From JBBIWA01 sp037439425 (lineage in GTDB: Bacteria > Acidobacteriota > Blastocatellia > RBC074): a stretch of DNA of 64,000 bases. The notes below the pieces were generated by a model. That model was not told the origin of the DNA, made no database searches, and worked only from the letters and a program-made list of their open reading frames with translations. A program made the translations under genes and the position numbers. This document shows positions 27,943 through 37,428 of the stretch, piece by piece. The stretch spans positions 1 to 64,000 of the forward strand of contig JBBIWA010000013.1 in the NCBI GenBank assembly GCA_037439425.1, given 5' to 3'. Positions within the stretch are counted from its first letter, which is position 1. Each line of letters opens with the position of its first letter.

Positions 27943-29265
27943 TTATTTCTTCTGCTGGCGCAAGCTAGCCAGCTTACGCCTGTACCAGTCCTCTTCTTCT
28001 ATCTCATCCTCGCCCTTAGGGCGGGTCTCCCCATATTTGAGCAGGGCCTGGATTGCGCCGTCAATGTCTCCGCTGCGTTCGAGCGCTTCGCTGAGCGCCA
28101 GATAGATGTAAGGATACTCACCCACGCGAATCAGCGCCTGGCGCAGCAGGACAGCAGCGCCAGCATATTTCCCTTCTCTCATCATCAAGCGGCCCAGATT
28201 GTAGTAGGCCATCGGGTAGCGATCGCCGGCTTGAGCGATAATGCGGCGATAGGCGGCTGAAGCTTCCTCTAGCTTATCCAAGCGTGACCAGACAGCAGCC
28301 AGCTCCCATTCAATCGGAGTGACGGATTGCCCTTCAGCGCGCAGAGAGGATTGATAGAGTTCTGCCGCCCGTTCCAGGTCTCCACGGTCGCGCGCTGCCC
28401 GTGCCTGCTGAAGCAGACGGAAGGTAGCAGGGCGCACCGCGACGGTGCGTCTAGTCTCTGCCTCGGCTGCTGGTGCAGGACGAGCGGCCGCCACCTCACC
28501 GGAAGCATTGACGATAGTTTCAGCCTCGCTGTGGTACGGATCATGCTTTTCTGCCAGTTCGGCCCAGAGGATAGCGGCATCTTCGTGCTGCGGCTCCATC
28601 CGTAGCGCCAGCGCCAGTTGCTCTCGGGCTCGCTTGCTTTCTCCCAGAAGCAGGTAAAGCTGCGACAGATTGTAATGGGCATCCGCGTAATAGCTACCTT
28701 CGAGAGCAAGTGCGCGCAGGTAAGCGGCGCGCGCTTCATCGTAGCGGCCCAGTCGCACCAGCACCAAACCCAGATTGTTGTGCGCGCGCGCATAGTTGCC
28801 ATAGCGTTGCTCAATGGCGCGGCGGTAAGCTTCGACAGCCTGCTCGTTCTTCCCCGCGCGAGCATAGGCATTGCCGAGATTGAAATAAGCGATGGGATCG
28901 CGCCCGCCGCTATCGCGAATCGCGGCTTGATACTGCTCGGCCGCTTCCATTTCACGATTCAGCCGGGAAAGCGCTTGAGCGTAGGCAAACCGCGCCACGC
29001 GCAATTCCGAAGATCGGGGCGCAGCTAATTCGACCGCGCGTTGATACTCAGCCAGCGCTTCCTCCACTCGCTCTTCCGCCAGCAATGCTTCAGCCACCCG
29101 CAGTCGTTCAGAGACTCTGTGCGCCCCCGATTCACTTTTATGGCGTTCACTCTGCACTGGCGGTGGCGGATCTTGCCTCCAGGCCAGCTCCGCAGGAAGG
29201 CTCGGGGCAGGCAGGAGCGCGCCGATGAGTAATGCCTGTTGGGCTGTCTGTCTCAGTGAAAACAT
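27943..29265 (-). CDS. Secreted TPR protein of the polysaccharide locus
   Basis: A 440-residue protein with an N-terminal signal peptide (LLIGALLPAPSLPA, residues 11-24). It has at least eight tetratricopeptide repeats in two blocks (about 50-230 and 285-420), for example PIAYFNLGNAYARAGKNEQA and AHYNLSQLYLLLGESKRARE. GGGAGG precedes the ATG. It is last in the run of co-directional exopolysaccharide genes. TPR scaffolds accompany many exosortase-associated loci, so a role organising the export or assembly machine is likely but inferred. Confidence 0.85.
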   Translation of the reverse strand: MFSLRQTAQQALLIGALLPAPSLPAELAWRQDPPPPVQSERHKSESGAHRVSERLRVAEALLAEERVEEALAEYQRAVELAAPRSSELRVARFAYAQALSRLNREMEAAEQYQAAIRDSGGRDPIAYFNLGNAYARAGKNEQAVEAYRRAIEQRYGNYARAHNNLGLVLVRLGRYDEARAAYLRALALEGSYYADAHYNLSQLYLLLGESKRAREQLALALRMEPQHEDAAILWAELAEKHDPYHSEAETIVNASGEVAAARPAPAAEAETRRTVAVRPATFRLLQQARAARDRGDLERAAELYQSSLRAEGQSVTPIEWELAAVWSRLDKLEEASAAYRRIIAQAGDRYPMAYYNLGRLMMREGKYAGAAVLLRQALIRVGEYPYIYLALSEALERSGDIDGAIQALLKYGETRPKGEDEIEEEDWYRRKLASLRQQKK

Positions 29266-29387
29266 GGACTGACCTCCCGGGGCGACAGCAAGGGACGAAG
29301 GATGAAGGAAAAGATGAAGGCGAAAGGCCGCAAGAACGAATCGGGGAAATGGAGAAACTTCAGCTGGGGGGTTCGAATTGCGGATTT

Positions 29388-29422
29388 AAATCCGAAATCC
29401 GAAATCCTAAATCCGAAATCCG
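29388..29422 (+). repeat. Tandem heptamer AAATCCG, five copies
   Basis: AAATCCG, AAATCCG, AAATCCT, AAATCCG, AAATCCG in the gap between the TPR and Ycf48-like genes. The palindromic arrays A-C contain similar heptamers (CAATTCG, CAATCCG), so the same slippage-prone sequence type is present in several places. Confidence 0.75.
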
Positions 29423-29452
29423 ATTCCCCTTTTCCCCTGTAAAGCGGCCGCT

Positions 29453-30568
29453 TCACTCATCCTTCACCCTTTGATACTTATAGATCACACCGTTAGTGCC
29501 TACGACCCAGCCACAGTCGGGGGCGATGAAGAAGAGGCGCAGCAGATTGGCACGTGTGCTCAGTGACACATCCTCCCAGGTCGCGCCCGCATCGCGCGTA
29601 TGCAGCAGTGTGCCGTGATCACCGGCGACCCAGCCTTCGCGTGCGCTCGTGAAAACAACATCGTTGAGAGTCGCTTCCACTTCGGCTGATTGCTTCTGCC
29701 AGCGATTGCCGCCATTCGTTGTCGCCAGGATCGTCCCGCCTGCGCCGATAGCCCACCCGCGCCGTGCATCCACAAAGTGGATGGCACGCAGCGTGAGCGT
29801 GGTGCCTGAGGCTTGCTCGTTCCAATTGCGGCCCCCATCTACGGTCCGCAAGATGACTCCACCAGCACCCACCATCCACGCTTGTTGATCATCAATCGCC
29901 GTCAGATTATAGAGCAACTTGCGCACTCCCGAGCGTTGCATCTGCCAGCTGCGACCGCTGTCTTTGGTCACCAGGATCAATCCCGCTTCGCCGCAGGCCC
30001 AGCCAGTCCGGTCATCCACAAAGAGCAAACGCAGCAAACCATCACCATTATAACGCCTCGGATCCTCACCTTCGGTGGTAGATGAAGCGAAGCTCATCCC
30101 CTGCCAACTGAGTCCGCCATCGTAGCTTGCCAGCAAGAAAGAGCGCTCTTTCGGCAATTTATTACCCGGGCGATTGAAGAGGCTGTACTCGCCCAGCACG
30201 AAGCCGCGTTGATGGTCAAGAAAGAAGACATCCCGCAATAGATCCCAGCTCCTTTGCGGCACACGTCGCCACTGGTTGCCGCCATCCTCAGTCAGCAGGA
30301 TTAAGCCGTTGCTACCCACCACCCAACCGTGCTCCCGATCAGTGAAGAAGACCGCAGAAAGACGAGCCAGCGTCCCGCTCCTCTGAGCTTGCCACGCACT
30401 CGCGGTAGTGACTGGAGGTAGAGACCCCTGGCCGGGAGAGCCGAAAGTAGCAAGACCGATTCCGATCACTATGAATAGAACGCGAATCGGTAAAGTGGGC
30501 GAGCTGCTGGGATGAGATAACATCTTGACCAGGGGCGCTGGAATCTTTGATGAAACCGTAGATGGCAA
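29453..30568 (-). CDS. Ycf48-like BNR/beta-propeller protein of the polysaccharide locus
   Basis: A 371-residue secreted beta-propeller. An N-terminal hydrophobic segment (VLFIVIGIGLATFGSPGQG) is followed by repeated blades of the form GW-VG-x-G-I-L-T-DGG-x-W (GSNGLILLTEDGGNQWRRV, AGGVILRTVDGGRNWNEQAS, GAGGTILATTNGGNRWQKQS). This is the Ycf48/photosynthesis-system-II-assembly-factor-like fold, common in extracellular structural or polysaccharide-linked proteins. The start is uncertain: the frame opens at a TTG at 30568 and an ATG at 30523 is also possible. It follows the Wza-like gene on the same strand. Confidence 0.85.
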   Translation of the reverse strand: MPSTVSSKIPAPLVKMLSHPSSSPTLPIRVLFIVIGIGLATFGSPGQGSLPPVTTASAWQAQRSGTLARLSAVFFTDREHGWVVGSNGLILLTEDGGNQWRRVPQRSWDLLRDVFFLDHQRGFVLGEYSLFNRPGNKLPKERSFLLASYDGGLSWQGMSFASSTTEGEDPRRYNGDGLLRLLFVDDRTGWACGEAGLILVTKDSGRSWQMQRSGVRKLLYNLTAIDDQQAWMVGAGGVILRTVDGGRNWNEQASGTTLTLRAIHFVDARRGWAIGAGGTILATTNGGNRWQKQSAEVEATLNDVVFTSAREGWVAGDHGTLLHTRDAGATWEDVSLSTRANLLRLFFIAPDCGWVVGTNGVIYKYQRVKDE

Positions 30569-30615
30569 GCTGTGGGCTACGGCTACCTTCCGGTCGCCGC
30601 GCTTTTGCTCTTCGG

Positions 30616-31479
30616 CTAACGAGCGATGGTGCGCATCCAGGCGCCCAGCGAGAAGAGGCCCATAATCTGCTCGATCTTCTTGAATTTATTGCCCGGCACC
30701 ACGACCGTATCTCCGGGTGACAAATAGATATCTTGTCCCTTACCCTGCTCAATCGCTTTGATGTTGACGGGCAAGGGGACGAGTTGACCGCTCGGCTGCA
30801 GGCGCAGCACGTGCACGCCCTGTTTATCGCCTGTGCGGGTGATATAGCCTGCCATCGCTAAAGCCTCGCGCACGGTCAGGCGACGAGTCATCTCATATAT
30901 CCCCGGAGCAGCTACATCACCGACGACGAAAAACTTCTGGCTGTGTGACTGAACCAGTTGGACTGTGACTTTCGGCTCGATGATATATTCGCTCAGTTTT
31001 TCGGTGATCTCGCGTTCGACTTCCAGTGTCGTGCGGCCATTGACACTGACGGGGCCGATCAGCGGATAGTTAATCCGGCCATCAGGCGGCACCGTAACGT
31101 TTGGAAGCGAATATCTCTCCTGCCCGAACACCGTCACCGCAATCACATCCTCAGGGCCAAGCCGCACAGTCTCGAAGAAGTTGTTGATATAGGGCAGGAC
31201 TGCGGCTTCGGCTTCGGATTGCTGCTCGCGCCGCAAAGCTTGCCGCTCGGCATCAGTGAGGGGTTTGGCCGTGCGCGATTCATCGCCGACCGCTGCCTCG
31301 TCAGGCGAGAAGCGTTCATTGCGCTCCTTCTTTTTTAACTCGGGCTTTTTCTGCCCGGTCTGTTGAGTCTGCGCCCCCTGCTCGCTTAAACTACCACTCC
31401 CAGCCCAGGCCTGGGTAGTGAGCATCGAGACTGCGATCAACGTGGCGACGAGTTGAGGAGAAAACTTTCCTGCTCTCAT
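30616..31479 (-). CDS. Wza-like polysaccharide export protein
   Basis: A 287-residue outer-membrane polysaccharide transporter. A signal peptide (LVATLIAVSMLTTQAWA) is followed by the poly_export domain (LGPEDVIAVTVFGQERYSLPN, VPPDGRINYPLIGPVSVNGR) and an SLBB domain (FFVVGDVAAPGIYEMTRRL). No lipobox was found, so anchoring differs from E. coli Wza. Start set at ATG 31479 after GGGAGG. The upstream genes encode the matching chain-length protein and kinase. Confidence 0.9.
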   Translation of the reverse strand: MRAGKFSPQLVATLIAVSMLTTQAWAGSGSLSEQGAQTQQTGQKKPELKKKERNERFSPDEAAVGDESRTAKPLTDAERQALRREQQSEAEAAVLPYINNFFETVRLGPEDVIAVTVFGQERYSLPNVTVPPDGRINYPLIGPVSVNGRTTLEVEREITEKLSEYIIEPKVTVQLVQSHSQKFFVVGDVAAPGIYEMTRRLTVREALAMAGYITRTGDKQGVHVLRLQPSGQLVPLPVNIKAIEQGKGQDIYLSPGDTVVVPGNKFKKIEQIMGLFSLGAWMRTIAR

Positions 31480-31588
31480 AGCAACCTCCCACGATGAAAA
31501 ATGAGTGATGAGTGAAGCGGCCACGTAAGGCTCATCCCCCATCGCTTTTCACTTTGGTCCTGGCGGCCCTCATCCCTCACTCTTCTCG

Positions 31589-33004
31589 TTAGCGCCCGCG
31601 TCCAAAGAGGATGATCTTGAAGGATTTGATGAGAATCCAGAGATCAAACAGCAGCGAGACGTTTTTGATGTAATAAAGATCGTATTGCAACTTTTGCAGC
31701 GCGTCTTCGACCGACGCCCCATAAGGATACATCACCTGCGCCCATCCAGTCAGCCCCGGCTCAATCAGATGGCGCTGAGAGTAAAACGGGATGAGCTGGG
31801 TCAACTGCTCGACGAAGTAAGGGCGTTCGGGCCGGGGACCGACGAAACTCATCTCGCCGCGCAGAATATTGATAAGCTGTGGCAGCTCATCAATACGCAC
31901 CTTGCGAATGAAGCGACCGACGCGCGTGGTGCGATCATCATCATCGGCTGCCCACACTGGCCCCTCTTTCTCCGCATCCTGCCGCATCGAGCGGAATTTG
32001 ATGATCGTAAAGGTCCGTCCATTCTTTCCCACGCGCTCCTGCTTGTAAAAGACCGGCCCTGGCGAGTCGAGTTTGATGGCGATCGCCGTCAGCAGCATGA
32101 TCGGCAGCGAGAGAATCAGCCCCAGGACCACGATCGCGAGATTCACAAAGCGGCGCACCAATCTCCAGAAGCGGCTCCGTCTGTTGCCACCCGAAAAAAT
32201 AATCCAACTGGGCCGTAACATCTCGACGCTGATCTTGCCGGTGACGCGCTCGTAAAGCGCTGTTCCCTCCTCGATGACCACGCGGCCTTGCAAACGCAAC
32301 TTGAGCAGTTGCTCAACCGGCAGGCTGCCGCGCCGATCAGGCAGCACTACCACCACGCGATCGACGCGCTCTCGTTCCACAAGCGCATTGAGTTCGTCCA
32401 TCACCCCAATCACCCCAGGGTTAACCAAACTCTGTCCGACGAGCGCCGGATCATCGGCGACAAAGCCGACAATGCGATAGCCCAGTTCGCGGCGGCGCAT
32501 CACCTCGTGGGCCAGTTCCACTGCTGAGGGGCCAGCCCCCACAATCAAGATCCGCTCGCCCAACTGCGGATGGCTCATCAACCAGTGAATGGCGATCCGC
32601 CAGCAGATCATCAGCCCCAGCGTCAATACCATCGCCAGAGTGGGAACCCCCTGCGCATACCATACCTCCTCGCCTTGCTCGGTGTAGCCCAGCAGCATCG
32701 TGGGCGTGAGCAGGAAGATCAATCCCAAGACCACGCAGGCGATTGCCACCGCATGGACAATGTCAAAGAAGAGCTCTCGCCGTGACCGTGAAGCTGAAAT
32801 GTCGTAGAGGTCGAAAAGATAAAAGATAAACTGGCAGACGAAAGTTGTCAGCAGCGTCTTGTAGATGCCCCCGCGCTGAAAAAGCATCGAGTAATAATCG
32901 GCCGGGTAGCGCACATACAAACTCAGCAGGACGGCAGAGATGATCAGTCCACTCTCTACCACTACCAGGGTGAAAGTCCTGAACCAAATATCACTTCTAA
33001 CCAT
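31589..33004 (-). CDS. Undecaprenyl-phosphate sugar transferase (exopolysaccharide initiating)
   Basis: A 471-residue polyprenyl glycosylphosphotransferase. Four N-terminal membrane helices precede a nucleotide-binding-like fold (ERILIVGAGPSAVELAHEVM). A fifth helix region (LAIVVLGLILSLPIMLLTAI) leads into the catalytic bacterial sugar transferase domain: YKQERVGKNGRTFTIIKFRSM, then RIDELPQLINILRGEMSFVGPRP. It places the first sugar on undecaprenyl phosphate at the inner membrane. The architecture resembles the PEP-CTERM-locus sugar transferases. Confidence 0.93.
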   Translation of the reverse strand: MVRSDIWFRTFTLVVVESGLIISAVLLSLYVRYPADYYSMLFQRGGIYKTLLTTFVCQFIFYLFDLYDISASRSRRELFFDIVHAVAIACVVLGLIFLLTPTMLLGYTEQGEEVWYAQGVPTLAMVLTLGLMICWRIAIHWLMSHPQLGERILIVGAGPSAVELAHEVMRRRELGYRIVGFVADDPALVGQSLVNPGVIGVMDELNALVERERVDRVVVVLPDRRGSLPVEQLLKLRLQGRVVIEEGTALYERVTGKISVEMLRPSWIIFSGGNRRSRFWRLVRRFVNLAIVVLGLILSLPIMLLTAIAIKLDSPGPVFYKQERVGKNGRTFTIIKFRSMRQDAEKEGPVWAADDDDRTTRVGRFIRKVRIDELPQLINILRGEMSFVGPRPERPYFVEQLTQLIPFYSQRHLIEPGLTGWAQVMYPYGASVEDALQKLQYDLYYIKNVSLLFDLWILIKSFKIILFGRGR

Positions 33005-33058
33005 CGCCGTGTGAAAGCTCCGAGTGCGAGGTGATCAAACCACACCTCACCTCCACAC

Positions 33059-34333
33059 TCATTGCTCTCCCGCCTCTCTCTTTGTCTCTGGTGAGGGTGG
33101 GACTGCCTCCTGCTGCCTGGCCGAATCGCTCGCCCGCTCCTTGAATCCAAGCCGCTGGCCCAACCATCCCCACTCAGCCAGCTTCTGGCTGAGTTTACTC
33201 CAATCAAATAGTTGCCGTTTGCCTTGCTTAGTGTAATAGTAGTAATAGTCGTAGTAGCCGGCTTCAATCGTGCTGTCGGCTCCATTGAGCACCACGCCGA
33301 GAATGCGCCCGGCCGAGAGCGTCTCAATTGCGCGCTCCACCGTCGTGTAAGGCGCCATCCCTGAACGCACCACCAGGACTACGGCGTCGGCCTGATGCGA
33401 GAGCAGCCGCGCATCGGCGAAGGGGCTCACTGGCGGAGAGTCTACCAAAATGAAATCGAAGTACCGTCGCAGCTCCGCCAGAGCTTGGCCCAACCGCTGG
33501 CTGGAGAGCAACTCTGTGGGATTCAAAGCGGCGGCGCAGACCGGCAAGACATACAGATCGTGATCCTCAATCAGCGTCACTGCCTCTAGCGCCTCGCAAT
33601 CCCCTTTAAGCACTTCCTCGAAGCCGATCTCAGACTTGACCCCCAGATAGCTAGCCACGTTGGGCCGCCGCAGATCACTGTCAATGACTAGCACGCGCTT
33701 CTCCTTCGACTGCGCAATGGCACAGGCCAGATTGAGCAGGGTGGAAGTCTTACCTTCACCAGCCACTGCGCTGGTGATCACGATCACCTGAGTGAGTCGC
33801 CGCTGGGCCGCATGAAAGATCTGGGTCCGGAGCGTGCGATACTGCTCACAACCGGGCAACTGTGGCTCAGTCAGCAGAATGAGCCGCGGATGGAGGCGCG
33901 CCTGATCAAGTCGCGTCGAGCGTGAAACGAAGGGAACGCTCGTCAACGGCGGAGTGAAGCTAGGCAACTCGTGGGCAGTCGGCGGCGCCGCTACCTGCTC
34001 AGACACGGCTTTGTTTCCGCTCCTGAGCGAATCGTTTACCCAGGCCCCATCCTCAGTTAGAGCCGTCCCTGCCTCTGGTGAGGAAGCGTGAGTTTGCGAA
34101 AAAGGATTGGACAATTCTCCCTCTGCCAGGAAGGGCAAAATCATGCCTTCATTCGAGCGCGGTCCTGAAGGAGCGCCGATGCGATCTGGCAGTGAGCAAT
34201 CATCTGCCCCCGCTGGATCAGGCACTTCTTCTGGCGTGGCGGTCTCGGCAGCGAGCGGATCACGCCCGGGCCCCTTCTTTTTATTACCTTTAGCTTTTTG
34301 CTCGCGCCGCAGCGCTTCAAACACACGTCCCAT
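33059..34333 (-). CDS. Bacterial tyrosine kinase (CpsD/Wzc-C type)
   Basis: A 424-residue cytoplasmic BY-kinase. Walker A is VITSAVAGEGKTSTLLNLAC, Walker A' RVLVIDSDLRRPNVAS, Walker B FILVDSPPV. The C-terminal region has the tyrosine cluster AGYYDYYYYYTKQGKRQ, the likely autophosphorylation site. About 150 low-complexity N-terminal residues precede the kinase domain. It works with the membrane chain-length protein at 35535-37127, which lacks its own kinase domain, the usual Gram-positive or XrtA-type split. It regulates polysaccharide length and export. Confidence 0.92.
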   Translation of the reverse strand: MGRVFEALRREQKAKGNKKKGPGRDPLAAETATPEEVPDPAGADDCSLPDRIGAPSGPRSNEGMILPFLAEGELSNPFSQTHASSPEAGTALTEDGAWVNDSLRSGNKAVSEQVAAPPTAHELPSFTPPLTSVPFVSRSTRLDQARLHPRLILLTEPQLPGCEQYRTLRTQIFHAAQRRLTQVIVITSAVAGEGKTSTLLNLACAIAQSKEKRVLVIDSDLRRPNVASYLGVKSEIGFEEVLKGDCEALEAVTLIEDHDLYVLPVCAAALNPTELLSSQRLGQALAELRRYFDFILVDSPPVSPFADARLLSHQADAVVLVVRSGMAPYTTVERAIETLSAGRILGVVLNGADSTIEAGYYDYYYYYTKQGKRQLFDWSKLSQKLAEWGWLGQRLGFKERASDSARQQEAVPPSPETKREAGEQ

Positions 34334-34415
34334 TGAATTGTTCTTACTCTCAGGGGCTGGTGCAGGTAGTCAGCAAACTCTCTTCCGAATTCTGGCTGCA
34401 GAGTCTCTTTGCCTC

Positions 34416-35501
34416 TCAGCCAGCCCTGAGGCTCCCCTCTTTGTGGCTGATCACCTTGAACTGTGACGACTCGCTCTGGCGTGAAGAGGATGCTTCTTCA
34501 GGCTGAGAAACAGACTGAAGGCTGGTGGTCGCTTGAGTCTCTGTTGCCGCCAAGCCTGCCGTCCGGGCGCGGCTGCGCGAGGGTCTGGAAGCTTTCTCCA
34601 GCCTCTCCCAGTTCTCATCAATCTCCTCGCGCAGAATAGGCAAGGGCGGCAAGCCCACTCCCAGCATGGCCTCCTGCGGATCGGCTTCAATCGCCGGTTG
34701 AAGCAGGTCGAACGATTCGACCACCTCAGCAATGATCTTTTGGTCAATCTGCCGGGCGCTCATCGCATAACCAGTTAGCAGCGCGTTGTCGCAGATATTG
34801 TTGATCAGGCGCGGAATGCCTTCCGAGGCGCGGTAAATCAGCGCCACCGCATCAGGCGTGAACAGGTCCAGGCGCGTGGCTTGCGCAGCCTTTAGTCGCG
34901 CGCGAATGTAGGGTGAAACCTCATCAGCTCTGAGCGGCTTGATTTCGCACCGCAGGCTGATGCGCTGTTTAAGCTGGCGCAGCGCCGGCTCATTGAGCAC
35001 CTGCCTCAGTTCCGGCTGACCAGAAAGAATAATTTGTAATTGCTTCTCGGTATAAGTCTCAAAGTTGAGCAGCAGGCGAATCTCCTCGAGCAGCTCCTGT
35101 CCCAGCCCGTGCGCTTCATCCACAATCAGCACACTACGCAGGCCGCGCGCGTGGCGCATCATCAGCAGCCGCCCCAGTTTCATCAGCAAGTCTGACTTCG
35201 AGTTGTACTGGGTCAGGCCAAAACTCGCAGCGATGTAATGGTAAAACTCCTCTACCGTCAGCCCGGGATTGAACAGATAACAGGTCAGCACGCTGCGATC
35301 GAGCCGCGCCAGCATCGCGCGCAGCATTGTTGTTTTGCCAGTCCCGACTTCGCCAGTGGCGACAATCAGGCCTTTTCCGTGCTGAATCCCATAGTGCAGA
35401 TTCGCCATCACCTCGCGATGACTGGCCGTGAAGTAAACAAAGCGCGGATCAGGAGTTAAGCTGAACGGGATATCGCGCAAACCATAAAATTGTAGATACA
35501 T
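34416..35501 (-). CDS. ExeA-like AAA ATPase of the polysaccharide locus
   Basis: A 361-residue AAA ATPase. FYGLRDIPFSLTPDPRFVYFT is the classic ExeA/XrtA-associated start, with Walker A VATGEVGTGKTTMLRAML and Walker B SVLIVDEAHGLGQELLEEIR. YRASEGIPRLINNICDNALL supplies the sensor 2 region. The C-terminal 70 residues are Ser/Gln-rich. Start set at ATG 35501. This type of ATPase is a standard member of exosortase A polysaccharide loci; no exosortase gene is in the window. Confidence 0.9.
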   Translation of the reverse strand: MYLQFYGLRDIPFSLTPDPRFVYFTASHREVMANLHYGIQHGKGLIVATGEVGTGKTTMLRAMLARLDRSVLTCYLFNPGLTVEEFYHYIAASFGLTQYNSKSDLLMKLGRLLMMRHARGLRSVLIVDEAHGLGQELLEEIRLLLNFETYTEKQLQIILSGQPELRQVLNEPALRQLKQRISLRCEIKPLRADEVSPYIRARLKAAQATRLDLFTPDAVALIYRASEGIPRLINNICDNALLTGYAMSARQIDQKIIAEVVESFDLLQPAIEADPQEAMLGVGLPPLPILREEIDENWERLEKASRPSRSRARTAGLAATETQATTSLQSVSQPEEASSSRQSESSQFKVISHKEGSLRAG

Positions 35502-35534
35502 AGCTTTCTCACTTGCGGCTCCTGGCACGGGCCA

Positions 35535-37127
35535 TCAATACGTCCCGGTGAGGAGATTGGTAATGCCAAAATAGCGAATCATTTTGACCAGCAACGGGAC
35601 GGAGACCAAAATCAGCACCACCGCGCCCATCAGCTGTGCCACCTGCAGCAAAGCGCGCAGCCTTTGCTCGCGCGTGGTCAACAGCTCCGGCACAGTGACT
35701 AACAGGGGGAGATGGGTATAATGAGCTACGTCGCGCGCGTCCTGAATGGTGAAGAGGTGACGCGCTTCGATAGCAAAAGCAATCGCGATGCCGAGCGCCA
35801 GACCTAGCACCAGGGAAAATGGATAAAGCAGCATGCGCTTCGGGGAGACAGGAACTTCCGGCAAATTGGCCGGGTCCTTTAAGGTGAAGGTTTCACCACT
35901 AAAACTCTCTACGATGCGCTGGCTGAAGCGAGCATTCTCACGCTGACTGACCAGCTCATCGTAATGTTTCCTTAAGATGTTGTAGTCGCGATCAATCTTC
36001 TGGGCTTCGGTCGTCAGCAGTGGCACGGCGCGCAAGCGCGCACTGAGCTCACTGTATTGCTGGTTCGCTTGATTGAGCTCAGCCTGCTTTTGTTCCAATT
36101 CTCGTTTGGTCGCGGCAATGCGCAGCTCCAGCTCGGCAATCGGAGCATTATTGCGACGCGTCCGCATCCTGGTTGCTCTCTCCTGCTCGGAGCGAGTCTT
36201 GATCTCTTCAAGCTCACGGTTTACTCCCTCCAGCAGCGCACGGGTGCTGATCACGTCCGGGTGCTTCTCGGTGTATTGCGAAAGCAGCTCTTTGAGCTTG
36301 CCTTCGAGTTCCGCTTTCTTGACGCGCAACTGCCCTTCAGCCTGGCCCACCGCCAGCGGAGTTTCGGGATCAGCTTCCACTTGAGTCCTGACCATCGTCA
36401 GCTGTTGCTCATAGGTCTGCAGTTGATTCTGCAACGAGCTGATCGAGGTTCGCAGCGAGCCGATCAACACTGTGAGGCTGCCCATCTGGCTGGCCAGGCT
36501 CTGATCCTGTCCTGGAACAGCCTCCGGATGGTTTTGCAGATATTCATTGCGCTTCGCTTCAGTCTCCTCCAACTGCTTCTTGAGATCGGCGATGCGGTTC
36601 TCGATCTGGTCATTGGTGGAACGGATGCGGCGAATCGTATCTTCCGAATTCGCGTTAATGAAGCGGGTGGCCAGCTCTCGGGTCACGCTTTGGGCGATCA
36701 CCGGGTCCGTGCTGAGAAAAGAGATAGTAAAAGCATTGTTGCTCCCGCCGACACTGCGCACGCTTAATTTAATGTGCTTGCGCATCTCCTCCAGGATCAG
36801 CTCCCTGGGCAGGTTCGCTCGCCGCAGCTCCGGATAGAGATTAAACATCTCGATGATCCCTTCCAGCTCCGTGCGACTGGTGACGTGCTGCTGAATGACA
36901 CCCAGACGAGTAGCAAAGTCCACCTGATTGACGGGCTGGACATAGGGTTGCGAAACCTTCGGCGGGTCTACAATGATCAAAGTCGAGGATTCATAGACGT
37001 TGGGCAGACGATAGATCACGTAGCCGAGCGTAGCGCTGACGATCACAAACGGCACAGCGATATAATAGCGGCGGCGCCATAAGATGCGCAGATATTCGGC
37101 TGGGGTTCTCACTCTAAAACTGGCCAT
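35535..37127 (-). CDS. Chain-length determinant (Wzz/GNVR) protein
   Basis: A 530-residue PCP-family protein. RTPAEYLRILWRRRYYIAVPFVIV is the N-terminal Wzz start with the first helix. Central coiled coils (about residues 170-370) hold EKHPDVISTRALLEGVNREL. A GNVR-type end (PANLPEVPVSPKRML) is followed by two C-terminal helices. No kinase domain is fused. Start set at ATG 37127 after GGAGGG. It begins the seven-gene polysaccharide run and sets polymer length together with the kinase at 33059-34333. Confidence 0.92.
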   Translation of the reverse strand: MASFRVRTPAEYLRILWRRRYYIAVPFVIVSATLGYVIYRLPNVYESSTLIIVDPPKVSQPYVQPVNQVDFATRLGVIQQHVTSRTELEGIIEMFNLYPELRRANLPRELILEEMRKHIKLSVRSVGGSNNAFTISFLSTDPVIAQSVTRELATRFINANSEDTIRRIRSTNDQIENRIADLKKQLEETEAKRNEYLQNHPEAVPGQDQSLASQMGSLTVLIGSLRTSISSLQNQLQTYEQQLTMVRTQVEADPETPLAVGQAEGQLRVKKAELEGKLKELLSQYTEKHPDVISTRALLEGVNRELEEIKTRSEQERATRMRTRRNNAPIAELELRIAATKRELEQKQAELNQANQQYSELSARLRAVPLLTTEAQKIDRDYNILRKHYDELVSQRENARFSQRIVESFSGETFTLKDPANLPEVPVSPKRMLLYPFSLVLGLALGIAIAFAIEARHLFTIQDARDVAHYTHLPLLVTVPELLTTREQRLRALLQVAQLMGAVVLILVSVPLLVKMIRYFGITNLLTGTY

Positions 37128-37428
37128 AGCTACCCTCCTGCCCATTTCATTCTGCTGCTCAAGCTATGCAAAGAGCATCACAGATTTCTTGCTAAACGAT
37201 TAGTTATCAGTTTCATCAACCGTGGCTCAAGGGGTGCCGGACTCTATTTTGGCGGCTCGCCTCAAGGAGATGCTCCCCGCTTGTCAAAGCAGCACGAGAG
37301 GCCTCCGCTCAAACTCTACTTGCTCTTACTGCTCTCCCTGAAACTGAGGCTCTTTCGGCGAACTGGCTAGTGATTATAGCTAATTCGCTTTCTAAGCGTC
37401 GAGAAAAATTAGCCTTGAGGTGACCCTC

